Below are positions 9,416-16,680 of a stretch of DNA of 56,340 bases, piece after piece. Source of the stretch: Burkholderiales bacterium (GTDB taxonomy: Bacteria > Pseudomonadota > Gammaproteobacteria > Burkholderiales > Burkholderiaceae_C). Under the pieces are notes generated by a model. That model did no database searches, had not been told where the DNA came from, and worked only from the letters and a program-made list of their open reading frames with translations. Where the stretch lies: positions 1-56,340 of the forward strand of contig RXJV01000047.1 of NCBI GenBank assembly GCA_003963075.1, in the 5' to 3' direction. Position 1 is the stretch's first letter, and each line of letters opens with the position of its first letter. Position numbers and translations under genes: made by a program.

Positions 9416-10899
9416 TTCGCCGCTCCTTCCGGCTGGGCTTGCACGGGCTGGAAGGCCACGGGCCGCGGGATGCGCATGGCACAGGCCGCGTCCTGCGGCA
9501 GCGCCGCAGCGTCGGTCTTGGCGTCGATGAAGCGGAACATCAGGTCGCGCACGCAGCCCACCGCCGTCACGCCGTGGCCGGCTTGCTTCACAACCAGGTG
9601 CTGCACCCGGTCTGGGTGGCCGGCGCCCAGCGCCTGGGCCACGCGCTCGCCATGGCGGGGCGGCGTGGCGGGGTCGGCGCCGCCGCTCATCAACAGCACC
9701 GGGCTCGGGGCCGGCGGAATCTTGTAGAAGTCCGGCGCCACCTCGCCGCGCGGCCAGTCACGGCAGGCGCGGCTGTAGAGCTCGGCGTCCGTGCGGCCGA
9801 AGTCGGCGCCTGGCGGGTCGCTCGCCTGCGGCAGGCGCGGCAGGTCTTCGGCACACACCACCGAATAGTGCATGCCCATCGCGAGCCTCACGGCCTTGCC
9901 GCTGCCAAAGGCCGTGCTCAGGCCGAACAGGCCCTCGAAGCGGCCCTCGGTGGCCGCCGCATGCAGGGCCGCGGGCAGGGCGGCCGCGAGCGCCGGCTGG
10001 TAGAGCGGCGCGATCACCGCGCGCAGCAGCAGCCCCCGGTCCACCGTGAAGCGCTCGGGCTGGCCGGTCAGCGGGTGGGCCACGGTCACCGGCCGCGGCA
10101 GCGAGGCCAGCAGCCGCTGCCAGTCGGCGCGCAGCGTCGGGTAGGCGGTGGCGTTCGCGTCGATCAGCTGATCCAGCGCGGCCTGGTTGTCGGTCGAAAA
10201 GCTGGCCGGCAGCACCATGTCGGGCGGCGCCACGCCGTCGATCACGGTGCGCCGCACGCGGGTCGGGAACTGGCGCAGGTAGTCCAGCGCGGCGCGCGTG
10301 CCATAGCTGGCGCCCACCAGGTTCCACTGCGGCACGCCGAGGGCCTCGCGCACCGCGTCCATGTCCTGCATCGCGATCGTCGTCGTGAAGAAGCGCAGGC
10401 CGCCGTTCCGGCCATAGGGCAGCGCCTCCAGCTGGGCTCGGCAGGCATCGAGGCGGCGCATCTGCGCGGCCGGGTCGAGCTGCTCGGCCACGGGCAGCTT
10501 GGTGTCGTCGGCACACGCCAGCGGCGCGGAGCGGCCGGTGCCGCGCTGGTCGATGAACACCAGGTCGCGGCGGTTGTTCAGGCGCGCCAGGCGCGGCAGC
10601 ACATGCGCGGCCACGCCGATCGCGCTCTGGCCGGGGCCACCAGCCAGCAGCAGCACCGCATCGGGCTGCTTGTTGCGCGCCAGGGCCGGCACCACGAGGT
10701 AGTGGATGTCCACCTTCACACCGTCCGGCCGCGCCGGGTCCAGCGGGCGCGCCAGGCTGCCGCACAGCAGCTCGTTGGGAATGCCGTCGATGCGGCAGGG
10801 CTTGAGCGCCCCGGCCGCGTGGGCCGATGCGGTGCCGAGCATCAGCGCTGCGGTCAGGGCGGCGGCATGCGCGAAGGCGCGCCGGGCGGGGGAGGGCAT
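9412..10899 (-). CDS. Secreted alpha/beta hydrolase, S33 peptidase family
   Basis: A 495-residue exported hydrolase of the proline-iminopeptidase / tripeptidyl-aminopeptidase group. A signal peptide (MPSPARRAFAHAAAL with cleavage near AHA-AG) is followed by the alpha/beta fold. The oxyanion motif AGGPGQS, nucleophile elbow GASYG (Ser198), acid region GGADPATPP and catalytic His in KQAGHG are all present. Such enzymes release N-terminal residues from peptides or cleave esters in the periplasm. It is the first gene of an operon with an ABC-2 exporter and overlaps it by four bases, suggesting that a peptide or similar product links the two activities (inference). ATG 10899 has GGAG upstream. Confidence 0.85.
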   Translation of the reverse strand: MPSPARRAFAHAAALTAALMLGTASAHAAGALKPCRIDGIPNELLCGSLARPLDPARPDGVKVDIHYLVVPALARNKQPDAVLLLAGGPGQSAIGVAAHVLPRLARLNNRRDLVFIDQRGTGRSAPLACADDTKLPVAEQLDPAAQMRRLDACRAQLEALPYGRNGGLRFFTTTIAMQDMDAVREALGVPQWNLVGASYGTRAALDYLRQFPTRVRRTVIDGVAPPDMVLPASFSTDNQAALDQLIDANATAYPTLRADWQRLLASLPRPVTVAHPLTGQPERFTVDRGLLLRAVIAPLYQPALAAALPAALHAAATEGRFEGLFGLSTAFGSGKAVRLAMGMHYSVVCAEDLPRLPQASDPPGADFGRTDAELYSRACRDWPRGEVAPDFYKIPPAPSPVLLMSGGADPATPPRHGERVAQALGAGHPDRVQHLVVKQAGHGVTAVGCVRDLMFRFIDAKTDAAALPQDAACAMRIPRPVAFQPVQAQPEGAAK

Positions 10900-11055
10900 G
10901 TCAGGGCTCCAGGCAACGGATGGCCGCGAGTATCCGGGCCGCCGGCCGCAGCGCATCCACCGTGGTAACGGCCGGTGGCGGGCGGCGCTGAACGGCGCCG
11001 CAGCCGTCATGAATGGCGGCGTATGCTGCGCCCACTTTGCCGCGAAAGGCCCCGC

Positions 11056-11259
11056 ATGCAGACCCTGGACGAAATGCGAGACCGCTGCCTGCTGACCGCG
11101 CAGCAGCATGCCGAGATCGGCGCCTGGGTGGCCCAGGCCCGCACCCCGGAAGGCATCCTGGCCATGCCGGAAGCGCTCTGGCGCAGCCTGGAGCTGGCCA
11201 GCGTGCTGATGGATGTGGACGCCGACCTGCGGCGCGAGCCCGTGCTGTCGGAGACCTAG
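11056..11259 (+). CDS. Small hypothetical protein (67 aa)
   Basis: A 67-residue, mainly alpha-helical, acidic protein. It has no signal peptide, no membrane segment and no motif I recognise. ATG 11056 is preceded by AAAGG at good spacing, codon use matches the genome, and the frame ends in TAG exactly where the convergent DUF3667 gene also ends (the last bases are shared). These points support a real gene rather than a chance frame. Function unknown. Confidence 0.55.
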   Translation: MQTLDEMRDRCLLTAQQHAEIGAWVAQARTPEGILAMPEALWRSLELASVLMDVDADLRREPVLSET

Positions 11260-12317
11260 CTCGTCGACAGCGCCCCGGCCAGCACCAGGCCGATCAAGCC
11301 CAGGCCGATGACGATCCAGTGCAGCACCGCCAGCAGCCCGGCGCGCAGCACCGTCGTCAGCCACGAAGCGGCATGCACCCGCTTCAGCGCAATGATCGGG
11401 TAGAGGTTGGACCAGGCCCACACCCCGAAGGCCACGCCCGGCCAGGGCAGCAGCACCGCCACCAGCAGCATGCCGTACCAGGCCGCGTGCAGGTGCATCG
11501 CGAACACAAAGTGCGCGCCATAGGGCTGGCGCCAGAACAGCAGCTTGAGCAGCCCGGCGAAAAAGGGCAGCGAGCACAGCACGGCATAGGGCGCCAGGCC
11601 CAGCATCGTCGAACCCATCGCGCGCATCGCGCCTTCCGGATCGGCGCGCCAGTGCGCCTCGACCCGGTGCACCCGCGCCTGCATGCCGGCCGGCAGCTGG
11701 GCGGTGAGGCGTGGGTCCATGACCTGCATCTCGCCGCCCTCCACATGCACCTGATGCGGCACCTTGCCGAGCTTGGCGTCCAGCTTGCGGGCGATCTTCT
11801 CGGCCGCGGTGGAAGCCGCAGAGGCCGCCGAGGCCGGGCCGGTCGCGACCGCAGCGACCTCGTCGTCGTCGTCCGCGACGACCGTGCCGTCGGGCAGGTG
11901 GGCGCCACCGGTGGTCAGCTTGAGGGCCAGGAAGAACACCAGGCCCAGCGTCAGCAGCAGCCGCAGCGGCAGCACATAGCGCTGCTTGCGGCCGGCGAGG
12001 TATTCGCGCGTCAGGAAGCCGGGCTTGGCCATCAGCCCCCACAGGCTCTTCCACAGCGTGCCCTCCACCGCGATGTAGTGGCTGACGAACTCGTGCACGA
12101 ACTCGAACAGCGACGGCGGGTGGTTGGCCGTGTCCTGCCCGCACTGGCTGCAAAAGCGCGCACCTGGCACCAGGGCCGTGTTGCAGTTCAGGCAGTGGCC
12201 CGTGGCGCCGTGGCCGCCGTGACCACTGCCGCCGCTGGCAGCCAGCCCGGCCAGGTCCGCCGAAGCCAGCGCCGCTGCGGTGCCGCCAGCCAGGCCGCTC
12301 AAGCCTGCGTCATCCAT
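11256..12317 (-). CDS. DUF3667 membrane protein with N-terminal zinc ribbon
   Basis: A 353-residue protein. An Ala/Gly-rich, His-containing N-terminus leads into a four-cysteine zinc ribbon (CLNC ... CSQC, residues ~42-59). Next come the DUF3667 core (FEFVHEF, TLWKSL, KPGFLTREYLAG) and about five hydrophobic segments. DUF3667 proteins are widespread envelope proteins of unknown role. The variable stretch between the first and later membrane helices (residues ~130-220) is polar and probably extracytoplasmic. The gene is monocistronic; its stop overlaps the stop of the small convergent gene by three bases. Function unknown. Confidence 0.8.
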   Translation of the reverse strand: MDDAGLSGLAGGTAAALASADLAGLAASGGSGHGGHGATGHCLNCNTALVPGARFCSQCGQDTANHPPSLFEFVHEFVSHYIAVEGTLWKSLWGLMAKPGFLTREYLAGRKQRYVLPLRLLLTLGLVFFLALKLTTGGAHLPDGTVVADDDDEVAAVATGPASAASAASTAAEKIARKLDAKLGKVPHQVHVEGGEMQVMDPRLTAQLPAGMQARVHRVEAHWRADPEGAMRAMGSTMLGLAPYAVLCSLPFFAGLLKLLFWRQPYGAHFVFAMHLHAAWYGMLLVAVLLPWPGVAFGVWAWSNLYPIIALKRVHAASWLTTVLRAGLLAVLHWIVIGLGLIGLVLAGALSTS

Positions 12318-12633
12318 GTTCGCTCCTCCGGCAGCTTGGGTGACCGCCCGCCTGCGCCGGCGGTCGGGGAGAGTGTTCGCCGGCGCGGAGTTTGCCGCAG
12401 GTCGCGCGATGGGCCGTCGGGGTGGGCCCTAAGCGGGGGCTGTCTTCGGCCAGGAGCGGTCGACCGGGAGTGACCGCTTTGGTCAAAATCGACTGACTCG
12501 TTATACGGACCGCGACGCGCGGCGTTCGCCAGCAGTCGGCAGCCCATTTTTCTGACCAGTCAAGTACTTGTGCATGCCAGAGGAGCACGCAATACGCGGC
12601 ACAGGCCTACATTACGCAGACTGTCGATAACAA
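12318..12633. other. Intergenic region upstream of gene cassette, possible attI-like end
   Basis: No gene is supported in these 316 bases. Base composition falls from strongly GC-rich on the left to mixed on the right. The last ~35 bases (ATTACGCAG, then GTCG, then AACAAG ahead of the GTTAG core) recall the simple-site side of integron attI sequences from memory. No tyrosine-recombinase (intI) frame is present on either strand here or elsewhere in the window. A candidate promoter at 12479-12507 points towards the cassette. Confidence 0.4.
12479..12507 (+). promoter_or_regulatory. Candidate sigma70 promoter towards the gene cassette
   Basis: TTGGTC and TATACG separated by exactly 17 bases, pointing at the cassette gene about 137 bases downstream. 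This spacing and position would suit an integron-type cassette promoter (Pc), but it was found only by inspection. Confidence 0.3.
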
Positions 12634-12634
12634 G

Positions 12635-12952
12635 TTAGAAATCATGCGGCAAGTCAAACATCCTGCCTTCATAACGGCGCTTCGAGCGAACGCAGACCTG
12701 GTTCGTGAAGTGGCCGTCAAGCACGGCTTGTCGTACCAGGAAGAGGTGGTGCCCGAGAGTGCTGATCTGGTGAGGTTCAATTTCGGCCCGCTGGATGACG
12801 CGACGACCCGCAAGTTCATCTTTGACATCCCTAGGGAGGCGTACTACTTCCAGGCGGTAATCTGTAATGGCGGGCCGCCTCCGCAGGGGCAAGACAATGC
12901 TTTCTAACCCATTGCTGCAGCGGACGGCTTCGCCGCCCGCTGAGCGTCGACG
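12635..12952 (+). mobile_element. Integron-type gene cassette (single, no integrase)
   Basis: A 318-base unit starting TTAGAA inside the core site GTTAGAA (12634-12640) and ending at the G of the core site GTTAAGC (12952-12958). It holds one frame that begins four bases after the core site and stops inside the R'' box of its attC. The diagnostic feature is that the attC R'' box TTCTAAC (12902-12908) is the exact reverse complement of the cassette-start core GTTAGAA. That is expected if the cassette once circularised. Base composition is less GC-rich than the surroundings, a sign of transfer. No intI gene and no second cassette were found. Confidence 0.65.
12644..12907 (+). CDS. Cassette-encoded hypothetical protein (87 aa)
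   Basis: An 87-residue soluble protein of balanced amino-acid composition with no motif I recognise. ATG lies three bases after the core site and has no clear ribosome site. That is common for cassette genes, which may be translated by read-in from an upstream start. Codon use is plainly different from the neighbours (many A/T third positions such as AAA, TCA and AGA), consistent with foreign origin. The stop codon TAA is part of the attC R'' box. The C-terminal Gly-Pro-Pro-Pro-Gln tail looks disordered. Function unknown; cassette genes often encode small orphan or toxin-related proteins, but nothing here shows that. Confidence 0.55.
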   Translation: MRQVKHPAFITALRANADLVREVAVKHGLSYQEEVVPESADLVRFNFGPLDDATTRKFIFDIPREAYYFQAVICNGGPPPQGQDNAF

Positions 12953-12958
12953 TTAAGC
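12902..12958 (+). repeat. attC recombination site
   Basis: A 57-base imperfect inverted repeat bounded by TTCTAAC (R'') and GTTAAGC (R', consensus GTTRRRY). Internally it folds into a strong hairpin: CAGCGG pairs with CCGCTG, then a single A/C mismatch, then CGGC pairs with GCCG around a TTC loop. Length and boxes fit the short end of known attC sites. Confidence 0.65.
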
Positions 12959-13036
12959 GACAGCTTTCGGCCGACCCACTCGGCGCGATCGAACGGCAGC
13001 TCCGGGTGGACAGCGCCCCTCCAAGCCGGCGCGGCC

Positions 13037-14596
13037 TCAAGCCTTTTTCATCAAGCCCTGGCACGCCGCCTTGGCCTTGGCATCGCCGCTGTCCAGCTTG
13101 CCGCAGACGCCATCGAGCTGAGCCTTGAGCCGGCCCACGGCGGCGGTCTGGTCGGCGGTCTTGCTCCAGCCGGCCAGCAGCGTGGCCACCTTCTTCAGCG
13201 AGCGTTCGCTGCGTTCGTAGAAGGCGCCGGGATCCTTCTCGGCCTCGGCGAACAGCTGGGCCGCCGTCTTCTCGATGCGGGCCGTGTCCTCGGGTGAGAG
13301 CTCGATCAGCGCGCCCAGGTAGTTGGCGCCCCACTGCAGCCGCGTGGCCGGGCCTTCGCTCTTGTTGAAGGCCTCCTCGAACCAGTGCAGCGCATCGGCC
13401 TTCTTGCCCTGCTTCTTGGCATTGCCGCCGAGCTGGCTCATCAGGTAGTAGGGCGAGTGGCTGCGCGCCAGGGCCGACTTGAGCAGCTCGTCGCTGTCCT
13501 TCCACAGGCCGGCGCTGCCCAGCAGGTGGGCGGCCGCGGTGACCACGGCCTGGCGCTCATAGCCGTCGGTGATCTCGCGGTTGGCGCGGCCGGCTTGGTC
13601 GCGCACCTCGGCCAGCAGCGCCGCCGGGATGCCCTTGGGGTTGGCCTCGTCCTTGGGAGCGTCGAGGCGGGCGAGGTCCACGCGGCCCTGCAGCGCATTG
13701 AGCCGGTCGGCGCGGGAGAGGGTGGCGTCGGCGTTCAGGCGCTTGAGCGCGGCATCGAACTCGGCGACCAGCGCATTGCGCGCCTCGCCCGGCTGGGGCG
13801 CAAAGGCCTTGACCAGGTCGGCCGCCTCGTTTGTGAGCACGTCCACCTGGGCGTGGGCTTGCGCGGCGTCGGCCAGCACGGCGCGCAGGCGCGGCAGCTG
13901 GGCCGGGTCGGCCGCCTTGCCCTCGGCCAGCGCGCCGGCGGACTTGAGCCACAGCCGGGTGGTGGTCTCGGCGTCCACGCCCTCGCTGGCCTTGGCTAGC
14001 TGGGCCAGCGTGGCCGGGCGTTCGGCCACCGGCAGGAGTTGCTGCTCGTCGGTCTCCCAGCCGTAGAAGCCCAGCAGCCGCCATTCATTGGCGCTGAGCT
14101 TCTTGCCGGCCTTGGCGTCGGCCAGCACCGCCTTCACCGGGCGGCCGCTGGACAGGCCGAGCTGCAGCACCTTCATCACCTGGGCGGCGTCGGCCTCGCC
14201 GGGCAGGCGGGTGATCTCGTTGCCGGCCGGGTTGAACAGGATCAGGGTCGGGTAGCCGCGCACCTTGAAGCGGGTGCCGAGCTTTTGCGCGCCGGGCGCG
14301 TCGCCGTCGATGCCCACGGCCACGAAGGCCTTGCTCTGCTCGATGAAGTCCGCGCGGTTGAACAGCGTGGCCTTGAGCTGGTTGCAGGGCGGGCACCACT
14401 TGGCGCCCCAGTACAGCAGCACCGGCTTCTTCTCGGCCTTGGCCTGCACGAAGTAGCGGTCGATGTCGGCATCGGCCGCGGCGGCCTGCCAGCTGACGCC
14501 GGGCCCGCTGCTGGCGTGGGCCAGGGGCGAGGCGGCCAGGGCGAGGGCGGCGGTTAGGGCGGCGGCAACTGCGCCAATGCGGAGAGTGAGCTTCAT
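13037..14596 (-). CDS. Exported thioredoxin-family protein with long helical C-terminus
   Basis: A 519-residue protein with a Sec signal peptide (residues 1-28, cleavage near AHA-SS), so probably periplasmic. The thioredoxin fold (~residues 35-150) has the active site WCPPC (Cys68, Cys71) and the cis-proline region GYPTL. Domains of this kind reduce disulphides or assist haem and protein maturation. The remaining ~350 residues are Ala/Leu/Lys-rich and helical, with an HEAT/TPR-like look (LHWFEEAFNKSEGPATRLQWG), and contain a C-terminal cysteine pair (GVCGK, AACQG). ATG 14596 is divergent from the alkylation-repair gene, 66 bases away. Partner unknown. Confidence 0.8.
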   Translation of the reverse strand: MKLTLRIGAVAAALTAALALAASPLAHASSGPGVSWQAAAADADIDRYFVQAKAEKKPVLLYWGAKWCPPCNQLKATLFNRADFIEQSKAFVAVGIDGDAPGAQKLGTRFKVRGYPTLILFNPAGNEITRLPGEADAAQVMKVLQLGLSSGRPVKAVLADAKAGKKLSANEWRLLGFYGWETDEQQLLPVAERPATLAQLAKASEGVDAETTTRLWLKSAGALAEGKAADPAQLPRLRAVLADAAQAHAQVDVLTNEAADLVKAFAPQPGEARNALVAEFDAALKRLNADATLSRADRLNALQGRVDLARLDAPKDEANPKGIPAALLAEVRDQAGRANREITDGYERQAVVTAAAHLLGSAGLWKDSDELLKSALARSHSPYYLMSQLGGNAKKQGKKADALHWFEEAFNKSEGPATRLQWGANYLGALIELSPEDTARIEKTAAQLFAEAEKDPGAFYERSERSLKKVATLLAGWSKTADQTAAVGRLKAQLDGVCGKLDSGDAKAKAACQGLMKKA

Positions 14597-14662
14597 CGGG
14601 CGGGGGGATCGATCGTGTCGAGGCAGGCATTCTGCGCCGGCACCGGGCCGCAGAATCTGCGC

Positions 14663-15337
14663 ATGCCGAATAAGCCGGATCACCGACTGCATGAGGCCCT
14701 GGCCGCGCTGCGCGCCGCGGCGCGGCCCGAACAGCTGGAGGCGATGGCCCGCTTTGGGCTCACCGGCGCCGGCCGCCTGGGGCTGGCGGTGCCCACGCTG
14801 CGCACCCTGGCCCGCGGGCTGGGCCGCGACCATGCGCTGGCGCTGGCGCTGTGGGACACCGGCATCCCGGATGCGCAGCTGCTGGCCGGCATGGTGGCCG
14901 AGCCGGCGCAGTTCACCGAGGCGCAGATGGACCACTGGGTGGCGGGCCTGCAGGCCTGGGACGTGTGCGACCAGGCCTGCACCAACGCCTTCGTGAAGAG
15001 CCCGCTGGCCTGGGACGCCATCCCGCGCTGGGCGGCGCGCGCGCCGGAGTTCGAGAAACGCGCCGGCTTCGCGCTGCTGGCGGCGGCCGCGGTGCATCAC
15101 AAGCAGCGGCCGGACGCCGACTTCCTGGCCCGCCTGCCGCTGATCGAGGCCGCTGCGGGCGATGGGCGCAATTTCGTCAAGAAGGCGGTGAACTGGGCGC
15201 TGCGGCAGACGGCCAAGCGCAGCCCGGCGCTGCGCGGGCCGGCGCTGGCGGTGGCGCTACGGCTGTGCGAACGGCCGGAGTCGTCGGCCCGCTGGATCGG
15301 CCACGACGCGCAGCGCGAGCTGGCCGGCCGGGGCTGA
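14663..15337 (+). CDS. DNA alkylation repair protein, AlkD-like HEAT repeat
   Basis: A 224-residue, all-helical protein of the DNA_alkylation (AlkD/AlkC-related) family. These use HEAT-like repeats to excise or handle alkylated bases without base flipping. The clearest marker is FVKKAVNWALRQ near residues 170-182, the conserved core of the family. WDVCDQ and the Arg/Lys-rich helices that would hold the DNA backbone are also present. Start ATG 14663 puts the first helix (HRLHEALAAL) close to the N-terminus; an in-frame GTG at 14615 would add 16 residues overlapping the divergent promoter region. It stands alone, next to an envelope gene. Confidence 0.8.
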   Translation: MPNKPDHRLHEALAALRAAARPEQLEAMARFGLTGAGRLGLAVPTLRTLARGLGRDHALALALWDTGIPDAQLLAGMVAEPAQFTEAQMDHWVAGLQAWDVCDQACTNAFVKSPLAWDAIPRWAARAPEFEKRAGFALLAAAAVHHKQRPDADFLARLPLIEAAAGDGRNFVKKAVNWALRQTAKRSPALRGPALAVALRLCERPESSARWIGHDAQRELAGRG

Positions 15338-15380
15338 ACCGCGGGCCGCCGCTGGGGCCGGTTCAGCGAGGCCCTGAGCC

Positions 15381-15475
15381 CGGCGTGGCTCCCCCTTCCG
15401 GGGGAGGCCGGGGGGTGGCGCGGGCCTTGTCGCTGCCGCCTCCCCCTGCGCTCCGCCCTTGGGGCGATGGCCCGC
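15381..15475. repeat. Dispersed GC-rich palindromic repeat, copy 1
   Basis: An intergenic stretch built of short C/G blocks: CTCCCCCTTCCGGGGGAG forms a perfect hairpin, followed by CTCCCCC and CCCTTGGGG blocks. It resembles the two other copies near 46466-46537 (inside putA) and 51965-52050 (after yidC). Repeats of this style are scattered through Burkholderiales genomes (from memory). Confidence 0.55.
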
Positions 15476-15548
15476 AAGCGCGCCGGCGCCGATGCTGGAG
15501 GCATGACGTTGAACCCGACGTCCAGCCCTTCAAACCCCGGAGCCCGCC

Positions 15549-15752
15549 ATGCAATTCCTCGTGTCCGCGCCGACCCCAAGGTTTCACGCCCCGCACCCGG
15601 CCCTCGTGTCTGGCCACGCGCGTCAGGCGCCGGCTGCCCGGCCGGAGGTGCGCGGCTGGTTCGATTCAAGCCTCGACCTCGCCCAGGGCCTGGAGGTCAC
15701 CGAGCACGACTGCGACGCGCTCTACGAGCTCTGGCGCCTGGCCCGCTCGTGA
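15549..15752 (+). CDS. Small hypothetical protein (67 aa)
   Basis: A 67-residue protein with a core I associate with small conserved proteins of this bacterial group: WFDSSLDLAQGLEV, then an acidic stretch and a short helix. ATG 15549 has GGAG seven bases upstream. Codon use becomes typical inside the frame. No signal or membrane segment. It sits after a repeat and converges with the AraC-type regulator, 12 bases away. Function unknown. Confidence 0.6.
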   Translation: MQFLVSAPTPRFHAPHPALVSGHARQAPAARPEVRGWFDSSLDLAQGLEVTEHDCDALYELWRLARS

Positions 15753-15764
15753 GGCCCGGCCCGC

Positions 15765-16607
15765 TCAAAAGCCCAGCGCGCGCTGGCGCCGCCAGGCCTG
15801 CGGCGTCATGCCGGTGCGGGCCCGGAACGCGGTCGAGAAATTGCCCGGCGTCCGGAATCCCACCTCGAAGGCCACGCCGTTGACGCTCATCGACGTCTTC
15901 TCCAGCAGCGGCAGGCTCGCCCGGATGCGCTGCTCGCTGATATAGGCCTGCAGCGTCAGCCCGGTGTGGCGGCGGAACAGTTCGCGCAAGCGGCGCGCGC
16001 CCACGCCCACCTGGCGAGCCAGTTCCGGCGCCGACGGCAGCGTGGCCAGCTGGGCCTCGATCAGGCTCTTGGCCGCGCTGACATGGGCCAGCTCGGGGTC
16101 CAACGGCTCCGGCACCGGCAGGGCGGCGTCCGGCAGATGCACCCGCACCCGGGCCAGCACCTCGGCGGGCCACAGCGGCTTGCAGATGTAGTCGGCCGCG
16201 CCCGCCTCCAGGCCGCGCACGCGGTCGTCGGGCTCGGTGAGGTCAGACATCAGCAGCACCGGGATGGCGGCGGTCTGGCCGTCCGCCTTGAGCAGCCGGC
16301 AGGCCACCAGCCCGTCGACCACGCCGGGCAGGCAGGTGTCCATCAACACGAGATCCGGGCGCTGGCCCTGGGCACGGTGCACGCCGGACAAGCCATCGGT
16401 GGCGAACGTCAATGCGAAGCGGGTGCTCAGCAGGCCGGTCACGGGCCGCAGGCCCGCCGGCTGCCCCGCCACCACCAGCAACCGTTGCCGCGCGGGATGC
16501 CCCTCGAACGCGGCATGGTCGTAACCAGACATTTCTTGCATGTCAGCCGTGGAGTCGTGCACGAAACGCTGTGATGGTAGGGCCACAACCTGCCAGATAG
16601 AAAACAT
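15765..16607 (-). CDS. Response-regulator-like protein with AraC-type DNA-binding domain
   Basis: A cytoplasmic transcription factor of about 280 residues. The receiver domain (~residues 40-160) has the phosphate acceptor Asp in LVLMDTCLPG and the Lys in CKP. The acidic pair expected after strand 1 is replaced (LLVVAGQPAG), so Mg-dependent phosphorylation may be weak or lost. The C-terminal ~90 residues are a double helix-turn-helix of the AraC family, ending TGMTPQAWRRQ. Start is uncertain: ATG 16607 is used, with in-frame ATGs at 16541 and 16532 also possible. It is transcribed away from the two-partner secretion genes across a short shared intergenic region, so it may regulate them (inference). 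No cognate kinase is adjacent. Confidence 0.8.
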   Translation of the reverse strand: MFSIWQVVALPSQRFVHDSTADMQEMSGYDHAAFEGHPARQRLLVVAGQPAGLRPVTGLLSTRFALTFATDGLSGVHRAQGQRPDLVLMDTCLPGVVDGLVACRLLKADGQTAAIPVLLMSDLTEPDDRVRGLEAGAADYICKPLWPAEVLARVRVHLPDAALPVPEPLDPELAHVSAAKSLIEAQLATLPSAPELARQVGVGARRLRELFRRHTGLTLQAYISEQRIRASLPLLEKTSMSVNGVAFEVGFRTPGNFSTAFRARTGMTPQAWRRQRALGF

Positions 16608-16680
16608 TTACAGCCACTTTCAAAAGGCACGAAATCATGGGCGAGCAAGGATTCGGCACGCTTGTCAGCGGGAGACCCAA

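Noticed and set aside
12299-12588. Short minus-strand frames upstream of the DUF3667 gene
   Set aside because: Atypical Arg/Pro/Ser-rich translations, no ribosome site and no relation to known proteins; treated as intergenic.
12607-12892. Two minus-strand frames within the gene cassette
   Set aside because: They run against the cassette orientation set by the core site and attC, and their translations look less protein-like than the plus-strand frame.
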